DNA from: a bacterium HR10
GTDB lineage: Bacteria > Acidobacteriota > Blastocatellia > HR10
Direction of reading: 5' to 3'
DNA length: 40,890 bases
Assembly (NCBI GenBank): GCA_002923315.1
Contig: BEHM01000028.1
Location: forward strand, 1 to 40,890
Shown: positions 26,144 to 36,195 of the stretch, in pieces
How the letters are laid out: the number at the start of each line of letters is the position of its first letter
Position numbering within the stretch: position 1 is the stretch's first letter
Position numbers and translations under genes: made by a program
Notes under the pieces: model-generated
The model's input: only the letters and a program-made list of their open reading frames with translations
What the model was told of the DNA's origin: nothing
The model's database searches: none

Positions 26144-26257
26144 CCGCGCTCCTCCCAGCGTCAGTTCACGGAACTCAATAATAGCGTACTCGCAGGGGCG
26201 ATACTAGAGCGGCTCCCCTGGAACGAGGGCTCACCCCCAGAGGCGAGAAGAACCATC

Positions 26258-26287
26258 TTGACAATCCGGCGCTGCCTTTGCTAAATT
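26258..26287 (+). promoter_or_regulatory. Promoter of tRNA-Val
   Basis: TTGACA (26258-26263, perfect), 18-base spacer, TAAATT (26282-26287, four of six), with the mature tRNA beginning 24 bases later. It probably also feeds thrS and the translation genes downstream, since no terminator with a clear stem separates them. Confidence 0.7.
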
Positions 26288-26310
26288 CTCCGACGTTGAA
26301 TGAATGGGTT

Positions 26311-26385
26311 AGGCGCGTAGCTCAGGGGGAGAGCACTACCTTGACGCGGTAGGGGTCAGCGGTTCAAATCCGCTCGCGCCTACCA
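26311..26385 (+). tRNA. tRNA-Val (GAC), CCA encoded
   Basis: Acceptor arms AGGCGCG and CGCGCCT pair fully; the D arm is GCTC/GAGC; the anticodon stem CTACC/GGTAG encloses TTGACGC, giving anticodon GAC at 26343-26345; the T arm AGCGG-TTCAAAT-CCGCT follows. Discriminator A and an encoded CCA end the gene, then TTTTTATTT. The first pair is A-U, slightly unusual but fully paired. Confidence 0.96.
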
Positions 26386-26485
26386 TTTTTATTTGGTATT
26401 CTTGGCCGCTGACGAGCGCGATTCGCCCGAAGGGGTGAGAACGCGCAGCGGGAGGCGATGGCAAGGAGAGGCGCACGAAGAGGAG

Positions 26486-28471
26486 ATGGGCATTTGGGTT
26501 CGTCTTCCTGGAGGGGAAACGGTTGAGGTGCCTGCGGGAGTGACCGCGGGCGAGGCTATCGCCCGCGCGAATGGAGAGCTGGCCAAGCGCGCGCTGGTCG
26601 CCCGCGTCAACGGACGGCTCGTGGATCTGGCCCATCGTCCCGAGGATGGGAGCGTGGTGGAGCCCGTTTTGATCGGCACCCCGGAAGCCCTGGAGGTCTA
26701 TCGCCATTCGACGGCCCATCTTCTGGCGGCGGCCGTGCTGGAGCTTTTCCCCGGCACGCTGCTGGGCATCGGCCCGGCGACCGAAGAGGGGTTCTTCTAC
26801 GACTTCTTCCGCCCGGAGCGCTTCACGCCCGAGGACCTGCCGCGCATCGAGGCGAAGATGCGCGAACTCATCGAGCGGAATATCCCCTATGAACGGATCG
26901 AGATCCCCAAGGAGGAAGCCTTGCGCTTCTTCGCGCAAGCGGGCGATCATCTGAAGTGCGAGCTGATCACCGACAAGGGCGGGGACATCGTCAGTTGCTA
27001 TAAGCTCGGCGACCACATGATTGACTTCTGCACGGGGCCGCACATCCCCTCGACCGGGTACATCAAGGCGTTCAAGTTGCTGAGCCTGGCCGGCGCCTAC
27101 TGGCGCGGCGACGAGCGCGGGCCGCAGATGCAGCGCATCTACGGGACGTCGTTCTTCACTGAAGAGGAACTCGAGGCCTTCCTTCGTCGCCGCGAGGAAG
27201 CCGAGCGGCGGGACCATCGCAAGCTCGGGCGCGAACTCGATCTCTTCAGCATTCAGGAAGAATACGGCCCCGGGCTCATCTTCTGGCATCCCAAGGGGGG
27301 GATCATCCGCAAGGAGATCGAGGATTTCCTCAAGGAGGAGCTGCTGCGGCGTGGCTACGGACTCGTCTATACGCCGCATATCGCGCAATATCGGCTGTGG
27401 GAGCAGTCCGGCCATACGGAGTTCTATCGCGAGTCCATGTACGCCCCCATGCGCATTGACGAGGTCGAGTACCAGCTCAAGCCGATGAATTGTCCGTTCC
27501 ACATCGGCATCTACGCCTCGCGGCCCCGCAGCTATCGGGAGCTGCCGATGCGATTGGCCGAATTCGGGACTGTCTATCGCTATGAGCGCAGCGGAGTGCT
27601 GCATGGGCTCTTGCGCGTGCGCGGGTTCACACAGGATGATGCGCATATCTTCTGCACGCCGGAGATGCTCAAGCAGGAGATCGTGGGATGCCTGGACTTG
27701 GCCCGGCTCGTCTACCGCACGTTCGGCTTCCAATACAAGGTCGAGCTGTCGGTGCGCGATCCCCGCGATCCCTCCAAATACATGGGGGGCGAGCAGCGGT
27801 GGGCGTGGGCCGAGCGGATGCTCGCCGAAGCCCTGGAGCAGATGGCGCTCACCTACACGGTGATCGAGGGAGAGGCGGCCTTCTACGGGCCGAAGATTGA
27901 CATCAAGGTCGTGGATGCTCTCGGACGGGATTGGCAACTGGGGACGATCCAGCTCGACTTCAATCTCCCAGAGCGGTTCGACCTGAAGTACATCGGCGAG
28001 GACAATCGGCCGCATCGGCCGGTTATGATCCATCGAGCGATCCTCGGGTCGCTCGAGCGGTTCTTCGGCATCCTGATCGAGCACTATGCCGGCGCCTTCC
28101 CGCTCTGGCTCGCCCCGGTGCAGGCGATCGTCCTGCCGATCACGGATAAACAGAACGAGTACGCGCGAGTGGTTCAGGAGCGATTGCGGCAGGCCGGATT
28201 GCGCGTGGAGGCCGATCTGCGCGGGGAGAAGATCGGCGCCAAGATCCGCCAAGCGCAACTGCAGAAGATTCCGTTCATGCTCGTCGTCGGGGCCCGCGAG
28301 GTCGAGACGGGGACGGTCTCGGTCCGCGAGCGCACCCGCGGGGACATCGGGGCCGTGTCGGTGGAGGCATTCCTGGAGCGAGCGCTTCACCTCATCCGCA
28401 CGCGCGCCATCGAACTGGAAACGACGAGCCCGCAGCCCGATGAGCATCACCCCACACCCATGGGGGCGTGA
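26486..28471 (+). CDS. thrS: Threonyl-tRNA synthetase
   Basis: 661 aa. Class II synthetase charging tRNA-Thr. Domains in order: TGS (residues 1-60), editing domain with HSTAH (His74, His78) and the [12 protein letters not shown] segment, catalytic core with [22 protein letters not shown] (zinc-binding Cys and His) and [35 protein letters not shown], then the anticodon-binding domain ([12 protein letters not shown]). An open frame extends 31 codons upstream, but ATG 26486 is where the TGS domain begins and GAAGAGGAG lies just before it. No T-box features are seen in the 100 bases between tRNA-Val and the start. Heads thrS-infC-rpmI-rplT-pheST. Confidence 0.96.
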   Translation: MGIWVRLPGGETVEVPAGVTAGEAIARANGELAKRALVARVNGRLVDLAHRPEDGSVVEPVLIGTPEALEVYRHSTAHLLAAAVLELFPGTLLGIGPATEEGFFYDFFRPERFTPEDLPRIEAKMRELIERNIPYERIEIPKEEALRFFAQAGDHLKCELITDKGGDIVSCYKLGDHMIDFCTGPHIPSTGYIKAFKLLSLAGAYWRGDERGPQMQRIYGTSFFTEEELEAFLRRREEAERRDHRKLGRELDLFSIQEEYGPGLIFWHPKGGIIRKEIEDFLKEELLRRGYGLVYTPHIAQYRLWEQSGHTEFYRESMYAPMRIDEVEYQLKPMNCPFHIGIYASRPRSYRELPMRLAEFGTVYRYERSGVLHGLLRVRGFTQDDAHIFCTPEMLKQEIVGCLDLARLVYRTFGFQYKVELSVRDPRDPSKYMGGEQRWAWAERMLAEALEQMALTYTVIEGEAAFYGPKIDIKVVDALGRDWQLGTIQLDFNLPERFDLKYIGEDNRPHRPVMIHRAILGSLERFFGILIEHYAGAFPLWLAPVQAIVLPITDKQNEYARVVQERLRQAGLRVEADLRGEKIGAKIRQAQLQKIPFMLVVGAREVETGTVSVRERTRGDIGAVSVEAFLERALHLIRTRAIELETTSPQPDEHHPTPMGA

Positions 28472-28478
28472 GCGTCAC

Positions 28479-28534
28479 GGTCCCCCCAGAGGGCACCTGG
28501 CGCGATCGCAACGATCGCGCGGCCCCAGGGGACC
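28479..28534 (+). promoter_or_regulatory. Structured leader hairpin before infC
   Basis: The 78-base thrS-infC gap contains an outer pair GGTCCCC (28479-28485) with GGGGACC (28528-28534) and an inner perfect 9-bp stem GCGCGATCG-CAA-CGATCGCGC (28500-28520). CCTGG (28496-28500) could also pair with CCAGG (28525-28529), competing with the outer stem. It ends 15 bases before the infC start. Position matches known L20-autoregulated leaders of infC-rpmI-rplT operons, but I cannot match the sequence to one. Confidence 0.5.
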
Positions 28535-28549
28535 TTCAGTCGAGAGGCT

Positions 28550-29083
28550 ATGAGAGGCCCACAGGGTTTGCGATATCGCGTCAATGAGCGCATCCGGGCC
28601 GAGCGCGTCCGGGTCATTGATGAGAATGGCCATCAGATCGGCATCATGAGCCTTCGGGAGGCGCTCTCGCTGGCGCGCCAGCGGGAGCTGGACCTGGTCG
28701 AGGTCGCGCCTCAAGCCGATCCGCCCGTCTGTCGCATCGTGGACTATGGCAAGTACCTCTACGAGCAGAAGAAGAAGGCGCAGGAGGCCAAGAAGCGGCA
28801 GACGATCATCACCGTCAAGGAGATCAAGCTGCGTCCGGCGACCGACGATCATGACTACGAGTTCAAGATGCGGAATGCCCAACGCATCCTGAGCGAAGGG
28901 GATAAGGTGAAGGCTATCGTCCACTTTCGCGGGCGCGAGATCGTCCACAAGGACCTCGGCGAGCAGATCCTGCAGCGATTGATCACCGATCTGGCGCCGG
29001 TGGCCATTGTCGAGTCTCCTCCGCGCCTGGAGGGGAACAACCTCGTGGCCGTTTTCGCCCCGAAGAAACATCACAAGTCATGA
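28550..29083 (+). CDS. infC: Translation initiation factor IF-3
   Basis: 177 aa, normal length. Binds the 30S subunit and checks initiator tRNA and start codon. The N-domain has [26 protein letters not shown], the linker is [16 protein letters not shown] and the C-domain has [17 protein letters not shown] and [21 protein letters not shown]. infC commonly uses an atypical start for autoregulation; here ATG 28550 with GAGAGG two bases upstream is the best start visible. Followed by rpmI and rplT in the classic IF3-L35-L20 order. Confidence 0.97.
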   Translation: MRGPQGLRYRVNERIRAERVRVIDENGHQIGIMSLREALSLARQRELDLVEVAPQADPPVCRIVDYGKYLYEQKKKAQEAKKRQTIITVKEIKLRPATDDHDYEFKMRNAQRILSEGDKVKAIVHFRGREIVHKDLGEQILQRLITDLAPVAIVESPPRLEGNNLVAVFAPKKHHKS

Positions 29084-29123
29084 GGAGCCGGTATGGACCG
29101 CGCACCTCACCGGAGGAGGACAC

Positions 29124-29327
29124 ATGCCGAAGCTGAAGACGCACAAAGGAGCGTATAAGCGCTTTCGCCTGACGGCGACGGGGAAGATCAAACGCGGCCA
29201 TTCGCACGCCCGTCACCTCTTGACGAAGAAGCCGCCCAAGCGCAAGATGAAACTCGATCGGGACACGTACGTGGACCCGACTGATGCCAAGCGCGTCAAA
29301 CGGTTGCTGCCGTACGGTCGCGCTTGA
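29124..29327 (+). CDS. rpmI: 50S ribosomal protein L35
   Basis: 67 aa, very basic. [24 protein letters not shown] is the conserved L35 start, followed by the [14 protein letters not shown] segment. ATG 29124 has CGGAGGAGG five bases upstream; the longer open frame upstream belongs to the end of infC in another frame. Member of the infC-rpmI-rplT block. Confidence 0.97.
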   Translation: MPKLKTHKGAYKRFRLTATGKIKRGHSHARHLLTKKPPKRKMKLDRDTYVDPTDAKRVKRLLPYGRA

Positions 29328-29359
29328 ACCGATCGGCTGCGAGAAGGGAGTGAACGATC

Positions 29360-29728
29360 ATGCCGCGAGTCAAACGGGGTCATAAGCGTGTCGAACGACG
29401 CAAGAAATATCTCCGCCTGGCGAAAGGCTACTGGGGCGCCAAGAGCCGGCTTCACCGGTACGCGAAGGAGGCGGTGCAGCGCGCCTGGAAGTTCGCGTAT
29501 ATCGGACGGCGTTTGAAGAAGCGCGACTTTCGCCGTCTCTGGATCATCCGCATCAACGCGGCGGCGCGCCAGAACGGCCTCAGCTACACGCAGTTCATGC
29601 ATGGTCTGAAGCTGGCGGGCGTCGCCCTGGATCGGAAGGTCTTGGCCGATCTGGCCGTCCGCGACGCGGCCGCCTTCGCCGAGCTGGTCGGCGTCGCCAA
29701 ACACGCCCTGGCCGCTCAGACATCGTGA
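29360..29728 (+). CDS. rplT: 50S ribosomal protein L20
   Basis: 122 aa, standard length. [62 protein letters not shown] gives the long basic N-terminal helix, and [27 protein letters not shown] the RNA-binding globular domain. Early 23S rRNA assembly protein and, in other bacteria, the autorepressor of this operon. GAAGGGAG precedes the ATG. Confidence 0.98.
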   Translation: MPRVKRGHKRVERRKKYLRLAKGYWGAKSRLHRYAKEAVQRAWKFAYIGRRLKKRDFRRLWIIRINAAARQNGLSYTQFMHGLKLAGVALDRKVLADLAVRDAAAFAELVGVAKHALAAQTS

Positions 29729-29759
29729 GGCGCTCGGCCAAGACGGGGGAGTCCCTCGC

Positions 29760-30788
29760 ATGCGCGAGCGCGTGGAACACATTCGCGCCCAATTCCGCGA
29801 CGAGGTGAGGCAGGTCGCGGACATGGCGGCTCTGGCCCGTGTCCGCGATCGCTATCTCGGGCGAAAGGGCGGGTTGATCACGCAACTCGTCAAAGAGTTG
29901 GGGGCGCTCCCCCCGGAGGAGCGACCGACGATCGGTCGCCTGATCAACGAGCTGAAGGAGGAGGCCGAGGCCGCGCTCGAGCGGCTTCGCGTCCAGCTGG
30001 AGGAACAGGCCGAGGCGGAACGCTTCGAACGCGAGCGCGTGGATATCACGCTGCCGGGCTTGCGCCCGCTGTTTGGCGCCCCGCACCCGATCACCCTCAT
30101 CCGCCAACGCATTGAGGATATCTTCGTCTCGATGGGCTATGCGGTGGAGAGCGGCCCCGAAGTCGAGACGAGCTACTACAACTTCGACGCCCTCAACATC
30201 CCGCCCGGGCATCCGGCGCGCGAGGCTCAGGATACATTCTATCTGAGCGAGGATCTCGCGTTGCGGACGCAGACCTCGACCGTGCAGATTCGAGCGCTCG
30301 AACGACGGCGTCCCCCTCTGCGCATCATCGCTCCGGGGAAAGTCTTTCGTCGCGACACGCCCGATCCGACGCATAATCCGATGTTCTTCCAAGTCGAAGG
30401 ACTCGCGCTCGATCGCGAGATCACGATGGGCGATCTGAAGGGGACACTGCAAGAGTTCGTCCGGCGGATGTTCGGACCGCAGGTGCGCACGCGCTTTCGC
30501 CCGAGCTACTTCCCCTTCACCGAGCCGAGCGCCGAAGTGGACTTCAGTTGCTTCGTCTGCCGCGGGGAAGGATGTCGCGTCTGCAAGGGAGCCGGTTGGA
30601 TCGAACTCGGCGGATGCGGCATGGTCCATCCGCGAGTGCTGCGCGGCGCCGGCGTGGACCCGGAGGAATTCACCGGGTTCGCCTTCGGCCTGGGCCTGGA
30701 TCGTATGGTCGCGCTCATGTACGGCCTGGAGGACATTCGCCTCCTCTATGAGAACGATCTCCGATTCCTCGAGCAATTCGGCTTCTAG
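29760..30788 (+). CDS. pheS: Phenylalanyl-tRNA synthetase alpha subunit
   Basis: 342 aa. Catalytic subunit of the alpha2-beta2 class II synthetase. An N-terminal coiled coil (residues 1-85) is followed by [46 protein letters not shown], motif 2 around [22 protein letters not shown], the [17 protein letters not shown] segment and motif 3 in [42 protein letters not shown] lies seven bases before the ATG. Paired with pheT downstream. Confidence 0.97.
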   Translation: MRERVEHIRAQFRDEVRQVADMAALARVRDRYLGRKGGLITQLVKELGALPPEERPTIGRLINELKEEAEAALERLRVQLEEQAEAERFERERVDITLPGLRPLFGAPHPITLIRQRIEDIFVSMGYAVESGPEVETSYYNFDALNIPPGHPAREAQDTFYLSEDLALRTQTSTVQIRALERRRPPLRIIAPGKVFRRDTPDPTHNPMFFQVEGLALDREITMGDLKGTLQEFVRRMFGPQVRTRFRPSYFPFTEPSAEVDFSCFVCRGEGCRVCKGAGWIELGGCGMVHPRVLRGAGVDPEEFTGFAFGLGLDRMVALMYGLEDIRLLYENDLRFLEQFGF

Positions 30789-30842
30789 CCGGAGGGCGGG
30801 CGTCCACGCCCGATCTCCCGTCGCGCGGGGGACAGCGACCGT

Positions 30843-32894
<2,052 letters not shown>

Positions 32895-32918
32895 CCCCCT
32901 CGCGCGCCCAAAAAGGAG

Positions 32919-32947
32919 TTGCCAGATCATGGCCGTCGGAGTAGAAT
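32919..32947 (+). promoter_or_regulatory. Promoter of the zapB-like/zapA pair
   Basis: TTGCCA (32919-32924), 17-base spacer, TAGAAT (32942-32947, five of six), starting 25 bases after pheT. It gives the division genes a start independent of the pheT operon. Confidence 0.6.
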
Positions 32948-32981
32948 ACAGCTCAGCCGCGTGTCAATTGGAGGGACGATC

Positions 32982-33260
32982 GTGGCGGGATTGAGCGGTT
33001 TGGAGAAGTTCGCGCACCTGGAAGATAAGATCTATCGCGCGATCGAGCAGTTCAAAGCCCTGCGGCAAGAGAAGGAGGCTCTGGAGAAAGAAGTGGCCAC
33101 CCTGCGGCGAGAGATGAGCGCGCTGCTGGCGGAGAAGGATCGGCTGGAGGCTCAAGTGGAACGCTTGCTGACGGAACGCGATGCCATCAAGCTCAAGATC
33201 GAAGCGATGCTGGAAGCGCTCTCGGTCCTGGAACAGGAGATGGTGGATTCCCTGCGATGA
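32982..33260 (+). CDS. ZapB-like coiled-coil protein
   Basis: 92 aa from GTG 32982, which has GGAGGG six bases upstream; a longer frame to 32919 would start inside the promoter. Residues 10-90 are one continuous heptad coiled coil (FKALRQEKEALEKEVATLRREMSALLAEKDRLEAQVERLLTERDAIKLKIEAMLEAL). Small all-coil proteins before zapA are usually annotated as ZapB-like divisome factors. The stop overlaps the zapA start, supporting a joint role. Sequence alone cannot prove ZapB function. Confidence 0.75.
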   Translation: MAGLSGLEKFAHLEDKIYRAIEQFKALRQEKEALEKEVATLRREMSALLAEKDRLEAQVERLLTERDAIKLKIEAMLEALSVLEQEMVDSLR

Positions 33261-33640
33261 TGAGGAGCGAACCGGAGCCTATGGAGACGACGCGCACACA
33301 GACGGTGAAGGTCGAGATCTACAATCAAACGTACAACCTTCGCGCCGACGGCAACGCCGAGTACATCCAGCAACTGGCCGCGTATGTGGATCGGCACATG
33401 CGGGAGATCGCCTCGAAGACCCTCACGGTGGATTCGCTCAAGGTCGCGATCCTGGCGGCGTTGCTGATCGCGGACGAGCTGCATCAGATGAAGCAGCGCT
33501 ACGAGCAGTTGGACGCCCAATTGGCCCAACGCAGCGCAGAAGCGGGCGAGCTGCTCGACCAGGTGCTCAAGAGCTACCGATCCGGCGACCGTCGAACCGG
33601 CGAGACGTCGGACGCAGCATCTGAACTTCGACATCCTTGA
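33257..33640 (+). CDS. zapA: Cell division protein ZapA
   Basis: 127 aa. FtsZ-ring-stabilising protein. The N-terminal globular part has VKVEIYNQTYNLRADGNAEYIQQLAAYVDRHMREIASKT, including the conserved Y-x-L-R-x(5)EYI pattern, followed by a C-terminal coiled coil (LLIADELHQMKQRYEQLDAQLAQRS) and a short polar tail. Starts at tandem ATGs overlapping the previous stop. In other phyla zapA is often followed by 6S RNA; the 107 bases after this gene (33641-33747) contain inverted repeats (GGTGAAGGG with CCCTCACC) but I cannot identify 6S. Confidence 0.93.
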   Translation: MMRSEPEPMETTRTQTVKVEIYNQTYNLRADGNAEYIQQLAAYVDRHMREIASKTLTVDSLKVAILAALLIADELHQMKQRYEQLDAQLAQRSAEAGELLDQVLKSYRSGDRRTGETSDAASELRHP

Positions 33641-33747
33641 TGGGTCCCACACGGGGTGACGGCGCGCGGGCTCGTCGGCCGAGGTGAAGGGATCATCTTC
33701 GCTCGGATGACCGGGGCTCCCGCTGAAGGATTCGCTCTTCCCTCACC

Positions 33748-33776
33748 GCATCGAGTATAATCTTGTGTCTCGATGC
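33748..33776 (+). promoter_or_regulatory. pdxS promoter -10 inside an inverted repeat
   Basis: A perfect TATAAT (33756-33761) is enclosed by an 8-bp perfect inverted repeat, GCATCGAG (33748-33755) and CTCGATGC (33769-33776). The only -35-like sequence, TTCGCT at 33731, is weak and 19 bases away. The repeat straddles the -10 and predicted start, a typical operator position, but its right half is also the 5' arm of the leader RNA. Confidence 0.5.
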
Positions 33777-33909
33777 CACGAGCGACCACAGGGTGGGCGA
33801 TCTCGTGAACAGGAGCGAACATTGGGGCTGTGTGGCCAGGTCGGGAGATGCGCCCGGCGGGCGAACCCCCACGTGCATCGCTCACCCGAATTCCCGACCA
33901 AGGAGGGGG
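33767..33909 (+). promoter_or_regulatory. Structured 5' leader of pdxS-pdxT, candidate cis-regulatory RNA
   Basis: Predicted helices: CGATGCCACG (33771-33780) with CGTGCATCG (33872-33880), one bulge, closing the 5' domain; CACGAG (33777-33782) with CTCGTG (33802-33807) capped by CCAC-AGG-GTGG; GGTCGGGA (33839-33846) with TCCCGACC (33892-33899), perfect; inside it GATG/CATC and CGCCC-GGC-GGGCG (33851-33863). The GGTCGGGA helix ends two bases before the Shine-Dalgarno AGGAGGGGG. CCCCC at 33866-33870 could pair with its GGGGG (33905-33909). Several helices are mutually exclusive. No known riboswitch class recognised. Confidence 0.5.
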
Positions 33910-33914
33910 ATGGC

Positions 33915-34799
33915 ATGATCAGGGATGATCTCTTCCGGGTGAAAGTCGGATTGGCCGAGATGCTCAAAGGGGGCGTCATCATGGACGTCACCAATGCCGA
34001 ACAGGCCCGCATCGCGGAGGAAGCGGGAGCTGTCGCCGTGATGGCGCTCGAACGCGTGCCCGCGGACATTCGCGCTCAAGGGGGCGTGGCGCGCATGGCC
34101 TCGATCAAGCGAATTCGCGAGATCATGGAGGCGGTCTCCATCCCCGTGATGGCGAAAGTGCGCATCGGCCATTTCGTCGAAGCCCAGATCTTGCAGGAAC
34201 TGGGCGTGGACTTCATTGATGAGAGCGAGGTGCTGACGCCGGCCGACGAGGAGCACCACATTGACAAGCATCAGTTCAAAGTCCCCTTCGTCTGCGGAGC
34301 GCGCGATCTCGGGGAAGCGCTGCGCCGGATCGGCGAAGGCGCGGCCATGATCCGGACCAAAGGGGAGGCAGGCTCGGGGAACATCGTCGAAGCTGTTCGG
34401 CATCTGCGCAGCGTGATGGATGCCATCCGCCGTCTGACGGTCTTGCCCAAAGAGGAACTGATGGCCGAGAGCAAGCGTCTGGGAGCCCCGTATGAGCTGG
34501 TCCAGTGGGTCGCCGAACATGGCCGCCTCCCGGTGCCGAACTTCGCGGCCGGAGGAATCGCCACGCCGGCCGATGCCGCGCTCTGCATGCAACTGGGCGC
34601 GGAAGCCGTCTTCGTCGGGTCCGGGATCTTCAAGTCCGAAGATCCGGCGCGACGGGCGCGCGCGATCGTCAAGGCCGTGACCTACTACAATGACCCCAAG
34701 ATGCTCCTGGAAGCCAGTGAGGAATTGGGCGAGCCGATGCGCGGCCTGGACGTGTCGCGGCTGGCCAAGGAAGAACTCCTGCAAACGCGCGGATGGTGA
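33915..34799 (+). CDS. pdxS: Pyridoxal 5'-phosphate synthase lyase subunit PdxS
   Basis: 294 aa, usual length. Builds PLP from ribose 5-phosphate, glyceraldehyde 3-phosphate and ammonia in a TIM-barrel dodecamer. Lys81 in [11 protein letters not shown] and Lys149 in [10 protein letters not shown] are the two imine-forming lysines at their canonical numbers. [31 protein letters not shown] is the phosphate-binding region. ATG 33915 is chosen for AGGAGGGGG and for family length; the open frame from 33765 covers the leader RNA. Three bases separate it from pdxT. Confidence 0.97.
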   Translation: MIRDDLFRVKVGLAEMLKGGVIMDVTNAEQARIAEEAGAVAVMALERVPADIRAQGGVARMASIKRIREIMEAVSIPVMAKVRIGHFVEAQILQELGVDFIDESEVLTPADEEHHIDKHQFKVPFVCGARDLGEALRRIGEGAAMIRTKGEAGSGNIVEAVRHLRSVMDAIRRLTVLPKEELMAESKRLGAPYELVQWVAEHGRLPVPNFAAGGIATPADAALCMQLGAEAVFVGSGIFKSEDPARRARAIVKAVTYYNDPKMLLEASEELGEPMRGLDVSRLAKEELLQTRGW

Positions 34800-34802
34800 G
34801 CG

Positions 34803-35384
34803 ATGAAGATCGGTGTGCTCGCCGTTCAAGGAGACTTCGCCGCTCACGGGCGCGTCCTGGAGCAACTCGGTGTCCCCTGGTGCGAGGTTCGACACCCCGA
34901 GCAACTCTCAGAGATCTCGGGCCTGATCCTCCCGGGCGGCGAGAGCACGACGATGTTGAAGTTCCTGTTCGAAGAGGGATTCCTCGAGCCGCTTCGGGAT
35001 TTCGCCCGCCGTGGCGGCGCCTTCTTCGGGACGTGCGCGGGGGCGATCCTCCTGGCGCGCGAGGTCACCAATCCGCACCAACCCTCGCTCGGGTTCCTGG
35101 ACATCTCAGTGCAGCGGAATGCCTACGGCCGCCAGATCAATAGCTTCGTGGATCGCGTGCTCAGCCCCGCTTTCGGTCCACCTCCGCTGGAGATGGTCTA
35201 CATCCGCGCCCCCATCATCACGCGCGTTGGTCCCGGCGTCGAAGTCCTCGCCGAACACGGGGGACATCCTGTGCTCGTGCAGCAGGGGCGCTGTCTGGCG
35301 GCCACCTTCCATCCCGAGTTGACCGAAGACCGACGCGTCCACGAGCGGTTCTTGCAGCTGGTTGAATCGGCCTCCGCACGATGA
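34803..35384 (+). CDS. pdxT: Pyridoxal 5'-phosphate synthase glutaminase subunit PdxT
   Basis: 193 aa. Class I glutaminase that supplies ammonia to PdxS. The triad is visible: Cys78 in FFGTCAGAI, and His170 with Glu172 in FHPELT. LPGGESTTM (43-51) forms the oxyanion region. Immediately follows pdxS, so a deoxyxylulose-independent vitamin B6 route is complete here. The 58 bases after it contain only a CGAGCGCGCTCG palindrome (35396-35407). Confidence 0.97.
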   Translation: MKIGVLAVQGDFAAHGRVLEQLGVPWCEVRHPEQLSEISGLILPGGESTTMLKFLFEEGFLEPLRDFARRGGAFFGTCAGAILLAREVTNPHQPSLGFLDISVQRNAYGRQINSFVDRVLSPAFGPPPLEMVYIRAPIITRVGPGVEVLAEHGGHPVLVQQGRCLAATFHPELTEDRRVHERFLQLVESASAR

Positions 35385-35442
35385 GGTGCAGGGGTCGAGC
35401 GCGCTCGGCCCTCTTCCGTTGGAGGCGAACGCGCTCTTCGTC

Positions 35443-35471
35443 TTGACAGCCACGCCGTCGGTCACGATAAT
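35443..35471 (+). promoter_or_regulatory. Promoter of the GntR-family regulator
   Basis: TTGACA (35443-35448, perfect), 17-base spacer, GATAAT (35466-35471, five of six). The predicted start at about 35478 lies only some six bases before the ATG at 35484, implying a nearly leaderless mRNA. Confidence 0.75.
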
Positions 35472-35483
35472 ACGGCTCTTCGT

Positions 35484-36152
35484 ATGCGCGGGAGCCGGTC
35501 AACGAATCCGGGACAACGGCGCGTGCTGTCCGATGGCATTTATGATCAGCTCAAAGCCGAGATCATCACGGGCGCGCTGAAGCCCGGGCATTATTTCTCG
35601 GAGACCGAACTCGCTCGACGATTCCACGTCAGCCGCACCCCGATCCGCGAGGCCTGCGCGCTCTTGGAGAGAGAGGGCCTTCTGCAGAGCCTCCCCTACA
35701 AGGGGTACCTCGTCCCCCCGATCACCTTCGAGGACCTGCAGAAGCTCTACCAAGTGCAGCTCATCGTCGAGAGCGCGTGCGCGGAGCTGGCGGCTCGCGC
35801 CGTTGATCCGGAACACCTGGCCATGCTCGAGCAGCTCTGCCAGACCTCCTATACCTTTGAGGATCGCAAGAGCTACTTCGCCTTCATCCGCGCGAATTTT
35901 CGCTTCCATACGCTCATCGCCGAGGCGACGGGTAACGACCTGCTGCTGGAGATCGTGCTCGACGTCGAGAACAAGCTCCAGCGCTTCTTCTATCAAACGA
36001 TCGGCCTGGGCGCCTATGGCCCGCTTTTGGTCGAAGAGCACACGGCCATCGTGCACGCCCTGCGCGAGGGCGATCCGCACCGCGCCCGCCGCGCCATGGA
36101 GCGACATATTCAGAACACGAAAGAGCGAACCTCGAAGCTGTTTCTGAAGTGA
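35484..36152 (+). CDS. GntR-family regulator, FadR/FCD subfamily
   Basis: 222 aa. Winged helix at about 16-82 (LSDGIYDQLKAEIITGALKPGHYFSETELARRFHVSRTPIREACALLEREGLL), then an all-helical FCD ligand domain with metal-binding-type histidines in NFRFHTLIAEATGN, EEHTAIVHAL and AMERHIQNT. These regulators usually respond to sugar acids, organic acids or amino acids. No Shine-Dalgarno precedes the ATG; GTG 35523 is a possible later start. It heads a plus-strand cluster with a peptidase, a transporter and a TonB receptor. The palindrome at 39498 is of the kind bound by this subfamily, so it probably controls the receptor. Confidence 0.92.
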   Translation: MRGSRSTNPGQRRVLSDGIYDQLKAEIITGALKPGHYFSETELARRFHVSRTPIREACALLEREGLLQSLPYKGYLVPPITFEDLQKLYQVQLIVESACAELAARAVDPEHLAMLEQLCQTSYTFEDRKSYFAFIRANFRFHTLIAEATGNDLLLEIVLDVENKLQRFFYQTIGLGAYGPLLVEEHTAIVHALREGDPHRARRAMERHIQNTKERTSKLFLK

Positions 36153-36195
36153 GGGCATCACCGGCAGCATCGCGCACGACAATCGCGAGGAGGGG

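Noticed and set aside
26386-26485. T-box leader before thrS
   Set aside because: The gap is only 100 bases and lacks specifier-loop, T-box and terminator elements.
26336-28450. Minus-strand open frame of 704 codons opposite thrS
   Set aside because: It lies exactly antisense to an unmistakable threonyl-tRNA synthetase and shows no family motifs.
35396-35407. CGAGCGCGCTCG palindrome after pdxT as a terminator
   Set aside because: A loopless palindrome with no T-tract cannot form a normal intrinsic terminator; left as unexplained.
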